From contig JBOZIK010000001.1 of NCBI GenBank assembly GCA_051453625.1, forward strand, positions 156,420,121 through 156,484,120: a DNA stretch of 64,000 nucleotides, read 5' to 3'. Positions 19,821 through 32,830 of the stretch are shown piece after piece; position 1 is the first letter of the stretch; each line of letters begins with the position of its first letter. The notes under the pieces were generated by a model. The model was given only the letters and a program-made list of their open reading frames with translations, made no database searches and was not told the origin of the DNA. Position numbers and translations under genes: made by a program. Source of the DNA: Welwitschia mirabilis. Lineage: Eukaryota > Gnetophyta > Gnetopsida > Welwitschiales.

Positions 19821-22599
19821 GGTACTCATTTTTTTTTACATTATCATATTTTTAAAATTCATTTTACATTTGATTAGCATTAGAGTTCTTGTTAGGATTA
19901 ACGATTCTGATCCTCCAAGAATCTATTTAGGATAGGCACTCCTTCTTAGAAAATCCTAAGGCTCATAGTATCTAATGCATTGTTTACTATTGTAAGATGA
20001 GTTTATATTTCTTATAATTATATTTTATATACTTTGAATACTAATTTATATTATGAATTTTTTTCTATTTGATTAAGTTTTATTTCTATAAATTAGTGTG
20101 AACTCTCTTACCTTTAGTTTGATTAAAGTTTACTTTTTTCCAAAAGTTAAGCCTAATTTAAGACAACCATAACTCATTCAATACTAAGTGAACCTTTATG
20201 AAATTTTTTATGTAGATTTAAAATCATTATAGGAATTTAAAATTTTTAAGATAGTAATTTTCTAAAGAACAAAATAAGTTTAAATTTATTTTATGAAAAT
20301 AACTTAAAAATTACAAGTGAAAAATAGCGAAAAAAAGTCTAAATTTTTAGAATTTATAGAAAGTTTTAGGGAAAAAATTAAATAGTCCAACCTATAGAGA
20401 ATTCAATAAAATTTTCAAAAAGTATTAATTCATTTAAAAAAAAAATCCAAGTAGGTTAAAAATTATAGCCATTTCGGTCGAGGATATTATTATAGCAACT
20501 CTAAAATTAGGCAGTTTTTATAGTTATAGCTTGACCCTATAAAATGTATCTATAATAATTTATATTTAATAGAGTTAGTTTTTAGGAATAGTATGATGAG
20601 TATATTTTAATCAAAGTAAGTCTAATTTATTTTTAAACTTTTGAATAATTAATCAAGAAGTTTTAGTTTTAATGCCTTTTAAAAGTTAAAAAATCGGTAA
20701 ATAATTTTAATAATTATAAAAAATTATCTAATACAAGTACCAAATTATTTTAAATACTATATAAGATTTATAATTTACTTTAATTTATTTTTAATCATTT
20801 TTATACACTATTTATTTAGTCCCTTATTATTGCATTTTAAGCATAAACATTAGGGTTGTCTACTTAATAATTCTAGAGATGTACAACTTAATTACTAGAT
20901 TTATTAATATTTATTTTGATTATATATATGTATATATATGTATATGTAGATGTATATATTACTTACTTATAATTTATAAAGAGGTTTTAGAAGTTTGCTC
21001 AATCCCATAAATAAAACATATTTCTATAATAGAACTTGGATAAATTAATGTGACTTATTTGAAAAGAGTTACTATAATGTAGAAAAATAAGCATATTTTC
21101 TTTCATTTATTTTCACTATTATTCTTGAAAATGTATCATTTTTCTTTTATGTAAAATTAAAATGATTCATATATACTTTGTTTTTCTTCCGTATGATTTT
21201 TTCATAAAATAAATCCAATGATGATTAGAATTATTTTATTTACTAGGTAAATAATCTAGTAAATATTCATATAATTGTATGCTTATATTTATATGATGTA
21301 TTCATTGAACTAAATCAAGATAATCGCAATAATTATTCATCCCTATACTTGGATTTTATCACCAAGGTGTATTGCATTGTATTTTTACTTATAAACCCTT
21401 CTGAAAGTGGATTTAATCATCACTCTCCTATCCTACGCATCCATGGAATTACTTTGACTTAATATCTTAAGCCCTTCGTATTAAAGGATTATGTTGCACC
21501 ATCTTTAGATGCTTCAAAGAAGCGAGGGTAATTTGTATGCATGCATCTACCCCACATACTACATGTCACCTATATTAGGAGTATATCGAGATGAAGTCTA
21601 AGTCTATGGAGTTGAGCCTAGCCATGTTTGTATAGTATAGGACCAAAAGTAGTAACTACTTATATCTGGAATATTGTTAGATATTGATTTGAAATTCCAT
21701 CAATGGGAGTTACAACCTTTAGTTATATTGGTTAGGCACTACCCTAAAACTTATCCATTATATGTGATAAAACAAGCTAACATCCCATTAACTTTATACA
21801 AGATATTTTTATATGATGAAAACAAAAGATAGGAACAAATATAGGATATAATTTTAACATCATTATTATATGCAAACCAAAAGGATCTATAGTTAAGTAG
21901 TAATTATGTTATCTAATTATTTTAAATCTTATAATGTTTAATAGGGTCTAAATAGGAATTGATTGTAGGTTTTGTTACGCATGTTAGATAATAATGTTTT
22001 TTTGAAAAAACTTTTCTTACTTAGTGTAATTAAAATTAGGGTATTACAAATTTTTACCTTAAATATATGTTTATTTTAATTATCTTAGAACTTTTTCAAA
22101 ACATGCACCTTTAATTTATTCTAGTTAAAAATTATTCTTAATAATTACATTTTACCATGATTTCTATACTAATCTTCTTTTTAATAAAAAAGAGGTTAGA
22201 ATTTATGCCATAATTGGTAATGCTCCATTTGTATAGCCATTCTGCTCCTTGATAACATCATTCTTTCACTCTAGTTTGAACAAGTACTTTCTTAGAAAAA
22301 ATCATACTAGCACAATACATAATTCTTTGAGTATAGGCAACACATTGATAAAGTGCTTTTACTTCAAGAGAGAACATAACACTTTTGAAAAGTAAAATAT
22401 CAAATTATTTTTATGGATTGACTTTAAACTCATCTAACAGAAATGACCATGGTATCTTCTAAATCTTCTTTTATCATTTTGTAGAAAGATCTAAACCCCT
22501 AATGACATAGCCACATGAAATAATCAATTAAATAATAGATCTATTATTTCTTGCATTTATGCTTAATAGAAAACATACTCTTCATTTTACTTATTATAT
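19821..22599. other. Unassigned AT-rich DNA; AT/GT microsatellite at 20921-20960
   Basis: No coding motif found. 20100-20560 and 21350-21800 look like decayed LTR or untranslated retroelement sequence by style only (short conserved-looking GC-richer phrases in AT-rich surroundings). A TATATATG-type microsatellite lies at about 20921-20960. No partner repeats were located. Confidence 0.4.
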
Positions 22600-23420
22600 G
22601 ACATTTTATACATATATTTTACTTATAGTTAAATGAAAATTTTAACCCTAGATAATTATAGAATACTATAATTTCTCTCGTATTACTTATAAATTTGAAG
22701 TTATAACCTTTTTTCCTTATGCAACATGCCCTTATTTGAGTCTTTTACACATTGGCTTTCATCTTAGATTTCATATAAAAATCATATAATACCTATAACA
22801 TAATTCACAAACCTTTAGTTAAAGAAGAGATTCAGGTCATACCATTCACAAATCACATGAAAATAACTCATGTAATTCTAAGAAGAATTGAATACTTTAT
22901 TGAAATGTTTTACATTTAACTTTCTAAATCATTAATGAAGATATCAAAAAGAGTGGAAAATAGTAGATATCCTTGTTTAAATCCCAATGAATCTCTAATA
23001 ATACTATTTCTACTCCATTATAATCTATTATTTGAATTTATTTATAAAGTATTTGAATTATAAAAATTAGCTCTAAAGGTGTATTAATGTATCCAAGATG
23101 ATATCGTAATTTTTCTTTAATCATAGAGTTACAAGCTTTACCAAATTCAAACAAAAAAAAAAAAAGGTTCTTTTGCCTTGATCTTTTGCATGCTCCATTT
23201 AATATAATTATATAATCAGATGGTTCATTATTAGATGATTTTATGAGAATCTAGCTTTTGATATAGCATGAACCTTATGTTCCTTTGGCTAGACTTTTAA
23301 TTCTTTATTAATGATGACGACAAGAAGTTTATTAAATATATTGCTAATCATTAAGAACCTATAATTATTAAGATCTATTTTATTACTTTTTTATGAAATA
23401 TATTAACTTCGCTAATTTTT
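22600..23420 (-). pseudogene. LINE-type reverse transcriptase remnant, family 1
   Basis: On the minus strand, several frames together give the non-LTR RT order. It starts with NYRFLMISNIFNKLL (near 23330-23380), then EFGKACNSMIKEKLRYHLGY, then GFKQGYLLFSTLFDIFINDL (22920-22990, equivalent to the 'G..QGCPLSPTLF...IDEL' block). A degenerate catalytic region FVNGMT near 22840 (YVDD/YADD equivalent) and KTQIRACC follow. The catalytic Asp residues are lost. At least four stops or frameshifts are present. The motif style differs from the LINE family at 28860-30620. Confidence 0.7.
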
Positions 23421-25739
23421 CATTCTATCTCTAATCTATGTTGTGTTACCTCATTTAGTTTAATCCAAATAGCTTTTTAAGTAATTGGAGGACTTTACTT
23501 GACTAATTTAGCATAGATAACATTTGTGTCTATTATTTTATTTGATTTTAGTTTCTTTATACCCCCAAAAACCTCTTATTCATTAATGAATAAAATGTTA
23601 TGATATTTGCAATGAGTTCTCTACATAGCTTAGCTCATTACAAAATGTTTAATCCTCAATCATAGTAAGCTATAGTTGATGTTTGAGTTACTTCATAATA
23701 ATTTCCAAAAACTCTCTGATTCCTGTTTTAGTTTATAATAAAGATTAACTCAATGCATTCTAGTCTACTATTTTTTTAAATGTTAAATCAACCTTTGGTA
23801 TATCTTCAAGGATCCTATCTTTAGTCTTGATTTTTTAATGCCATTCTAGCCTATTTTCACACTTGATTAAATCATAATTCCTTAAAATTAGCATGATATT
23901 TTTTTACTACCTGATCTACTATTGTAGTAATGATCCAAGTGATCTTTTTTCTATTTTTAATATTACCTAAGTGTTATAAACATCTTTATTAAAAAAAAAA
24001 AGGATCTACTTGAGACCTTTATTAGAGTTTTAAAATTAGCCAAATAAAATTCTAGAAATTAATGTATTAATTTAATAATCATTTCATCAATTCCAAAATT
24101 GAACATATGTAGGTGTAGTGAATAAGAGATCAATACAAGAGCTTTATTGTTAACATATAAAGGTAAAATCACTTGAATCTGTAAATTTCTTTATGCCATT
24201 TACAATAACCAAATCTAGCACTTGGGACCAATCTAATAATTTATGACTAATTTTGTTGATCATAGAATCCTATAAAAATTTATTCCAAAAATATTCTTTT
24301 ATTTTAATAAAAGGACTACTAATTAGTTCACTATCATTCATTTATATAATTTGGATGTATTTCACTATTGTTCTAGCACTAAAATAATCACTAATAAATA
24401 TGATACCTCTATATAAAAGAGTTATGACATCTTGAACTAAACTCTAAAATGCATAACTCTATTATAAACTTCTCTAGTCAGATAATTATGCTTTTATAGA
24501 TATAAAATATTGGAAGCAAAGGAAGATGTCAAGTATTTGTGTACAATTTTAAGCTAGATATAATGCTTTGAATATCCACCTTTTCAATAGTGGTAGCATG
24601 TCTAAATATTATTTTGAAGAATGCATACTAATTATCATGTTCTAGTTTTATCATTTTTCATTATAATTTTAGTATACTCTTTGATATAAAATTTTAAATA
24701 AGGTTTATATTTCCATATTTTAGCAAAATAAATAATATCACATCTTATAAAGAAGTTAATATTATTTAACATTAAAATTTTATTTGTAGTATTTTCATTA
24801 ATATGTATAAAAGTACATTGTAAGCTAATAATGCATTTTTTAAATTACTTTTTCTCTATATTAAAGTAAGATTTCTTGCATGGTATACAATTTTATTTTT
24901 ATAATGCACTTTCTTTATCTTTTGCCATTCTTCTTCCTTTTTAATAAGTTTGTTTTTTCATGAGATCTTTATTATTCCAAAATTTTTATCCTATAAGATT
25001 ACTTTCACTCAAGTATTTCTTCTACTATGAACATTAGCAAATTCCATAATGATATGTATTGGATTCTTACTATTTCAACCAATTTTGTATATTTTTAATT
25101 ATGCATTTTGAAACATGCAAATTTTCTTAACAAAATCTTAGCATTTCTTTAAAAGAATATTCATCATACTTCTTAGAGATACCAATAAAATAAATATTTA
25201 GAACCTTTTCTATTTCTCCTTTTCTTTTCTAATTATTTTGATAATCATTGAACTCACATTTTAACTTTTAATACTTTAGGAATGATGCTGTCTTTTTTGC
25301 TTTCACTTTTATAGATTATACCATTTTTTTATTTCTTTCTACTAGTTTACTAGGAATTCCTTGGTACTAATTCTACATTTTTTAACATAATATTATTATA
25401 TCTTTCAAGTTTCTTTGATAATGAACAAACTACATCATTAACTTATACTACTAAACCTTTTAGAGTTGCTTTATTTGTAAGAAGAATTTCTTATTACTTA
25501 ACTAATGATTCTAATTCTATATGAAATTATATCATGTTATTTTTATTTTCTTTTTTTGTTTGACTTCATATCCATCATAAAATTACTAAATCATGTACAT
25601 AATTGTGTTCCTTACATCCATTATAGATCTTTTAAGAAGTGAAGCCTTATTCCTATTTTGGAAACAATGTTTTAGGGGTAAAATTATAGCATATTAGTTC
25701 AATGCATGTTAACTTCATTCTTAACTAAAAAACATTTAC
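23421..25739. other. Unassigned, probably 5' part of the minus-strand LINE
   Basis: AT-rich, with no convincing motif. By position it would hold the LINE endonuclease and ORF1 if the element were full length, but I could not recognise either. Confidence 0.3.
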
Positions 25740-26151
25740 TCTTATAAGAGCAAAGGCTAAAAATCCCTCATTATTAGTTTATGCTACTATTATGTGATGT
25801 AAGCAATTGTATTATCAGCTATCAGAGTAGCCTTAGACTACTAGAAGGATGGATAACTATGTACTATTTACTATGTAAGCAAAAATTACAAAAACATCAA
25901 TGAAACTATGCAATAACTTAAAAATAACTTTTAGTACATTTTTTTCCTTCATAAAAACTTAGATCTTATCTTATAGGTGAAAAAATCATTGTTTCATTAA
26001 TCATTCCACTCTTAAATACCTATTATATAAGAGGAATTGTAAAGCTAGGCTAATGAGATGAATGTTACTTTTAGAATAATTTGATCTTAAAATCAAGAAT
26101 AAGAAATGAATAGAAAAGTTAGTTGTTCATTGTTTATCTTGCATGATGTGG

Positions 26152-26316
26152 TTTTCTAATGAACATATTTTAGATATATAATAGAAAAGGATATGCTTAA
26201 CATGATAGCGTTTCATATGCAATTTTCACAAATGATTCATTTTCTAATGAACATATTTTAGATTTATAAAAGAGGAAGCTTGATATGCTAACATAGCCAT
26301 CTATCTTATCACTTAT
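26152..26316. repeat. 88-bp direct duplication at the RNase H-integrase junction
   Basis: TTTTCTAATGAACATATTTT begins at 26152 and again at 26240. The second copy matches the expected integrase start (FSNEHIL), so the first is the duplicate. The interval between them holds the 30-bp inverted insertion at 26187-26216. Confidence 0.7.
26187..26216 (-). repeat. 30-bp inverted copy of integrase coding sequence (partner 27163-27192)
   Basis: The 30 bases are the exact reverse complement of 27163-27192, with no mismatch, in DNA where other paralogous copies differ by about 15-25 percent. In the right copy the bases are in frame with the surrounding integrase (MKRYHVKHIL), so the right copy is the source and this one the insertion. 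Confidence 0.85.
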
Positions 26317-26511
26317 AAACTACATAGTCATTATAATAATTGAGATACAAATAAATTCTTGAATGAAGTAAATAAGTGCTTTGAAAATAATCCTTATTTT
26401 TCGAATATCACTTTAACAAAATCATCCATAGGTGTATTTTAGAATTGAAATTTCAAATGTTTTTAAATTCACACATGCTAAATTGTGTAGAGGTTACTAC
26501 TCCATTAAAAA

Positions 26512-26521
26512 NNNNNNNNNN
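26512..26521. other. Assembly gap (10 N)
   Basis: Short N run just upstream of the integrase zinc-finger remnant. Confidence 0.99.
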
Positions 26522-27370
26522 GACATCTCATAAAATCCTTGCGTATAAACTTTACTGGCTAACATTTTTCAAAGATGCTTATGAATGTTGTAGATCTTAT
26601 AATAAATCTTAATTTGTGTAGGCTACATTGCTAAGTGTTGTAAAGCTATTCTAATAAGAATAGTTGATGGCAAAGTTGTCATGATATTCTTAAAAAAACA
26701 TATGTTATCTCACTATGGTTGTACTAAAGTTATTCCTAATTATGAAGGAACACATTTTTGCAATAAAATACTAACATAATGAGAAAATGAAAAATAGCTC
26801 ATAAATTTATAACATTTGTTATACATAAATCAATGGTTAAGTAGAGATAATCAATTAAGGTTTAAAAAGGAGTATATAGAACATAGTAAAGTCAAACAAG
26901 AAAGATTAATCCCTACATCTTAGTGATGCTCTTTGGGCCTATAGTACTACATATAAAACTTCCATTAGAATATTATCTCATTAGATTATATGTGGAAAAT
27001 ATTACCACCTTTCCTTAAAAATTGAACATAAAGATTTTTAGGCCATAAAATAGTTAAATTAAAACCTAGATGAAGATTTATAATTTAGAAAGCTTAACTT
27101 GAATAAACTAGGAAAAAAATATGAATGAATCTATGAAAACTAAAAACATCTCAAAGTAACAAATGAAACGCTATCATGTTAAGCATATCCTTAGCCAATC
27201 TTTTAAAGTGAATGATGTGGTTTTGCTATATGATTAAAAAATTAATAAATTTTTTGTAAAACTCATATCTAAGTGAACATGACCTGTTCAACATTTATAA
27301 GTATTTCCTTATGATGTTGTTAAGATTCTAAGCCTTTTGGACAACTATTCTTTTAGTTGAAATAATTAAA

Positions 27371-28859
27371 TACTTATACATTTTCATAAATCTCCCTTAT
27401 GAGCCATGTTTAAACATACTCCTTTAAATAATTAATAAAACATAAATATAAAATAAAGTTAAAATCAATGTCACTTAGGAAATGGACTTTTTGTAATGTT
27501 AAGTTTTAGTATTTATTCTTAGGTAACACGTAGAGTTATGGTAAGTAGATGTATCACTTAGTTTACCATGTATGACTTTAGCATTTTATGTACCTTCAAC
27601 TACTTATCTTATTAGGAATTGATTGGAGGAAGAAACTCTTAAGAAAGTAGCTCATCTTTTGTTATGCATATCATACTAGATGTTCTATATAAACTTTGAT
27701 GTGATTGTGATCTTAAATTAATCTATAAAAATCCTCATAAATATGAGATTATACACTTTAAAAACATAGCCAAATACCTCATCTATATGATACTTGAAAT
27801 TAAGAAAAAAGGAGAATAAAAAAATTAATCTAAAGAAAAAATATTTTAAAAAAATGATATAGTCAATGAATGGCTTACATTAATGCTTTTTGTTATTCTT
27901 ATTATCCATGTGATAAGACATTCTCTAGCTATAAGAGGTAGTTCATATTTAATAACACTTTTTCCACCTGCATCTAAATTTGGAATGCTAGGTATTATAA
28001 TATATTAGCTTCATCTAAAGGATTAATAAATTCTCTAGTTTGCATTGAGCATGATAAAGTTTTTAACAAAAATGCTAAATATAGTAAAACATGCATGGAT
28101 GTAAATGTCTTCATAAAAGGTTCTTATAAGGAGAAATCCCTAGGTCATTTCCTAGAATGGCATACTTCTAGATAGGAAAGAAGTGAGGGAGGATTTTACA
28201 AATCCATGTTTATGCACTTTGAATATGTCTACAATTATAAAAAGTATGAATGAAATTTTTTTCTTTTTGACATAGAGGATGTCAAACATTCTGGATACCC
28301 AAATGTTGAAGCCTATTCCCAAGTAACAAACCTTAGTGTAAAAGATACCAACTAAAATGTTGATAATCTTTAAGTGTAAAAGATACCAACTAAAATGTTG
28401 ATAATTTTCAAAAATAGTGAGTCTATCATAACATGTTAAATATAAGAATCCATTAGTATTTGATATCATCTGTTCCTCAGTTCTTGTTACATTTCTGACT
28501 AGTATTAATCTATGACTAAAAAGGGTATAAGATTTTTCTACTTTATAAGGGATTAGAATTTGGCCGTTCTTCTATTGAAGATCTTCTAGCAAATTAACTA
28601 AATCATTAGGAATCTTAAATAATCATTATAAAAAATTTCTTAAGGAAATTAAAAACCAATGCATTCTAGGGGTTCATCTATATAAAGCATCACAATCTTT
28701 TTGCTTTTTGACTATCCTAGTTATTGTAAAGTTAAATGTAAGCCAAAGAGCTAACTCCATTAGCAAACCATATTCTAGATGACAAAAGAACTTACAATGT
28801 TAAAATGCTATAATAATTGGAAGAAATTAAAGAATAATGAATCATAAGTACTCTTTTGG
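27371..28859. other. Unassigned DNA 3' of the plus-strand integrase
   Basis: AT-rich. Probably the 3' region of the gypsy remnant, but no LTR was identified. A 38-bp tandem duplication lies inside. Confidence 0.4.
28335..28410. repeat. 38-bp near-perfect tandem duplication
   Basis: AGTGTAAAAGATACCAACTA begins at 28335 and again at 28373. The two 38-bp copies differ only near their ends, so this is a recent slippage or duplication event. Confidence 0.9.
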
Positions 28860-30620
28860 AAAAGTGATTATAATCTTGCTAAAATATTAAGAAATATTTT
28901 ATCAAGCCCTTCAAATTCTTTAGAACACATGTGTTCTAGACGTCTTAATAAATTCTAGAGATAAAATTTATTTAATAGTATGAATATGTTACGGATAGAA
29001 TTATTTTTAAGAGCGTATTATTTAAGGTATTAAATTAACAATTAAAAGATAGAATTACTACTATTAAAGATGTTAGAAATTCATTTGCATACATAGCCTA
29101 AGCCTGATTGTAGATTTTAATTAACCCTAAAACATCATTTTATTTGGGACAACAACAATATTTTTAAGTAGCTTTTATTAATCATTTATGATTACTATTA
29201 GTTAATAACATAAAATTCCAAATAATAGCTTCAATATTTTCATTATGAGATTTAGAAGGAGCCTAAGAAGAGGAGTAATACACATGAGTTGTAGTTATGA
29301 TATTCTTGCAAACTAAAACATTTTCTATAAAGGGGAGAGCTTCTTAGCCTTTTACTTATCAAAATTTTTCTAAACTTTATTTATTATCTTTATTCAAACA
29401 TTAGAAATTATATCCCATAAAGAAAAATCTATCCTAAAAACTTTGAAAATATCATTTTTCAAAGAGTACTTCCTAAGTTTTTTTAAAAAGTTAGGTTAAG
29501 TTTTGATTTTGACAAAAAAAAAAAGACTTATCCCAATTGATTCTAGACTTTAAAATAGAATAATGTTCTTAAATTCTAAACATTAATCTATTACATAAAT
29601 TTGGTTAATTTCTAATCAATAAAAAAGGATCATTTACAAAGTAGATATTAATAAGATGCTCTTAGTTCTATTGAATTTCCATTCCTTGAATCAAAATATT
29701 AGCTTTATCTTTCCTAATGGCATGGCATGAAAATTCTATTATGATGATAAACAACAAATGAGCTAAACAACGATCATAGTGAATAGAATGTTGAATAGAA
29801 AAATATGGAGATACACTAGCATCTATAGCTGTATAAGCATTACCATCATAAAAGAGACATTCACTATTTTGATCAAGAAAGGGCTAAAACCTAGAACTTT
29901 TAGAATTCTAGTAATGAATTGACATTGTGAATTATCATAGTATTTGGTATAATCAATTTTAATAAAAGTTATATCTTAATTAATATTAGTTGCCCATTAG
30001 CATACCTTTTAGGTAGCTAAAACATTATTTAATATACATCTTCCTAGTGAGAAACTAGATTACTTTTTACAAAAAATGTTAGGAATTATTTTTTATAAAT
30101 GTATGTCTAAAAACTTAGCCTAGGTTTTATTATATAGATTTAATAAAGTGAATCATCAATTTGTAATTAATCTTGGGTCTCTTAACTTAGGAAAAATCCT
30201 TATAATTTCTTTGTCAATAATTTTTTCTCAAAGATCCAATATTAATAACTTCTTAAATGGCATTGTAATAATTACTACCAATGATTTTCTAATATTTTTT
30301 AAAAATTTTAATATGTAAACCATACTTATTAGGTGCCTTCTAATTGGTCATATGTAAATAAATCTCTTTAAGCTATTATAACGTAATAATTTCCTCATGC
30401 AATTGAAAATGCTTTTATTAACTCTTATCTAAGTAATAAAAACTCTCTCCACAAAGCTATCATAGTCAAAATTTTTAATTTTAAAAAACTATTTAAGAGG
30501 TTGAAATAGTTCTAGCAAAATCTAGTTATGATTATTGATTATCTCAAAATCAAATAGAAGTTGTTCCATCTAGATTCAATCATTATTAAACTTAAGAAAT
30601 TTATAGAATTATTTGGTTAT
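28860..30620 (-). pseudogene. LINE reverse transcriptase remnant, family 2
   Basis: Minus-strand reading gives FTLLNLYNKT, FLDIHL, GRCILNNVLAT (about 30000-30160), then TFIKIDYTKYYDN and LKVLGFSPFL (the 'FEKAYDRV...LGF' block). Next are SPYFSIQHSIHYDRCLAHLLF (equivalent to 'QGCPLAPYLF') and NIYFVNDPFLLI (29620-29660, FADD equivalent, now FVND). The order matches plant LINE RTs with the 'TLLN...GR.I.DN' signature. There are many stops. 28860-29480 aligns with 51560-52200 in the second copy of this family. Confidence 0.7.
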
Positions 30621-31909
30621 AGACTCTTGAATATTTGGCCAATACAATATACTTTTGGCAAGAGTACTTTAAGCATAATAAAGCTCCTATTGATGTTGAA
30701 TTTATTTAGCATTTTCTAATAAAGCATATAAAGAAGAATCAAATGGAAAGGTTTGAATAACTTAATAGTCACCTCATTACATATATATATATAGCATAGT
30801 AATAAACATGAAACATAGCATGTTCCCATAAGGATGTTCATTTTTATGAGCCTAAGGGTTAATATTCTAAATTCCAAGCTATAGAAAGAAGATGTAACCT
30901 AGCATGTTCCCTATAGATACATGGATATAGCTAAAGTAAATGATTCTTATTTTTAGCATTATTACAAGAAAGATTAATTTCAAATTGAATCAGTTTATGA
31001 TATGTAAGAATGGTAGATCATTAGATCTTAGTGCAATGAATAAGTCTCCAAAAAAAAAAATAAAAAGGAATTTCAAGAGCAATCAAGATGATTATAAATA
31101 GATTCAAATCTAAGTTGATGATTACTTGAAGTACATATGTGTTAGACGATGATTAATATGATCAGAAGCATTTATTAAATAGAATTATCCTCTAAAATGT
31201 ATCTAGCCATCTAGTTTAGAATGATTAAGAGGCTATAGAAAAGCCCTTCAAATTTTTCTAAATCTTATTTGCTTCTATTAAAATCTATACTAAAAATCCT
31301 AATAACTTCTAAAGAAAGTTTAGCTCATAGTTAAGCTCTCTCACTAAAGTGAGTAAGAACATATATAGAACATATCCCAAATAGACTAAAGACAAACTCA
31401 AAAATAACCTAGATGGCTCTATGTTTAGATTTTAAGCTAATATTTTAAAGTTTTGGTTTCTATCTAGGATTAAAATTTATTAAATAGCCTTCATATCCAT
31501 TAGAAAGACTTGTCAAAATAGCATAAAGTCTTTTAATAAAACTAGTAAAAATCATTTCCTTAGTAACACTGGAAATTTTGACTTCTGATAAAAAAATGAA
31601 ATCAAGATTTTGGAACAAGAGTATGTAGAGAAGGAAAGAATAGGATTAAACTTCTCATGTTGTTTGGTAGAATAGTTAGAGTTTATGTGGAAGAAATCCT
31701 AAACCTTACTCTACATATTTCATACATCCTCTCTCATTTATTCAATTAGAGAATTTTGTGTGTTTAATTTTTCTTTTTCATATTTAATTTCTTATTTATT
31801 TTGAGGTCTTACTCTATAATGTGTATTATATAATTTAGTTGAATTAATAATCTATGAAGAGAGGTATCTTATTTTAGGTTTTTTGTACTCAACTAAAAGG
31901 AGAAAATAC
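30621..31909. other. Unassigned AT-rich DNA
   Basis: Probably the upstream part of the minus-strand LINE. No motif recognised. Confidence 0.3.
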
Positions 31910-32830
31910 TATAAGACATGATTAAGAGAAAATACTATCATAATATCAAATTGATAGTCTCCACCAAATTCCAAAAGATGGATTTAAAATATTCTAAAGA
32001 TGTTTAATTATTTCATCATAATGGTATGTATAATTTAATCTTAAATATACCTTGATCTCATAGTATTAATATGTTTAATGTATTTCTACAATTAATCCAT
32101 TACTTACAAATAAGAAATTCCTCATTCATAATTACACTTTAATTTTGATCATTTAGGATTAAAAGATTATTTTTGAAACTATTATGAACTAATTTGACAT
32201 TTTCTAAGAGTTGGATTTAAGAATATTAAAAATATCAAAACATAAGTCAATGTTGCTATAACATGGTATTTGCAAAAAGTTTAGTATTTAATAAAAGTGT
32301 AGCCTTTATAACTTTTAGTTATTGATATCAATCAAGCATTGATATTTTCATAAACTAGGAGTAACTAAGATATTCAATGTTTTATTCAAAATCTAATGAA
32401 TATTTCCATTTTTACTAGTTAACATCCAATATTTAACTTAAAGGAAAAATTTGATCTATCATCTATCCAAAGGATATCTAATTGTGCTTCTTAGAAAGTA
32501 ATATCTACTTATGAAAATTTATGTAATTTATTTAAAGCTTCTAAAAGCTTTTTTAAGCTTTCTTAAGATCATAAAAAATAAGTAAATTAAAAAAATCTAA
32601 AACAGTAAATAAAAATTTATACAATGTAAATTTTGCTTGGGCCTAATAAGTCAGATCATGGTATTACATCTAGGGCAAAAAGCTAAATCTAATGAAATTT
32701 TAGTTAGGTTTGCTTTTCTATAAAAGAAAGATTTGTCTTTCATATAACATGAGGAAAAAATGAAAAGAGACTTTTAGAAATCTTACTTAGTTTTAACATT
32801 TTCTCCTTATGTTTTACAAATGGTTTTGGA
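31910..32830. repeat. Dispersed repeat family R, copy 1
   Basis: Parts of this stretch have same-strand homologues elsewhere in the window. About 31940-32390 matches 46230-46640 (shared 'CCAAAAGATGGATTTAAAAT', 'TCCTCATTCATAATTACA' and 'TTTATAACTTTTA'). About 32400-32650 matches 50920-51190. About 32690-32830 matches the flanks of the gap at 40310-40920. No coding domain was recognised, so it may be the non-coding part of a LINE or LTR element. Confidence 0.6.

Larger units (their letters stand above)
25740..27370 (+). pseudogene. Athila/Tat-type RNase H-integrase remnant (second gypsy copy, plus strand)
   Basis: Plus-strand reading gives RNase H blocks LCDVSN (about 25795), NYAIT, LRSYLIGEKIIV, FINHSTLKYLL (TDH Asp now Asn) and FDLKIKNKK (to about 26130). 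Integrase then follows: zinc-finger end KLYWLTFFKDAYECCRSY (26535-26600), core KVVMIFLKKHMLSHYG and EGTHFCNK (26665-26765, second catalytic Asp now Asn), LSDALWAYSTTYKTS, CGKYYHLSLKIEHKDF, KRYHVKHIL, SFKVNDVVLLYD and VFPYDVVKI. About 60 residues containing the first catalytic Asp are deleted between zinc finger and core. RT is missing upstream. There are many stops. It is the same lineage as the 16-kb element but in the opposite orientation. Confidence 0.85.

Noticed and set aside
28152-28469. 105-codon minus-strand open frame
   Set aside because: Low-complexity hydrophobic sequence lengthened by a 38-bp tandem duplication; no family recognised.
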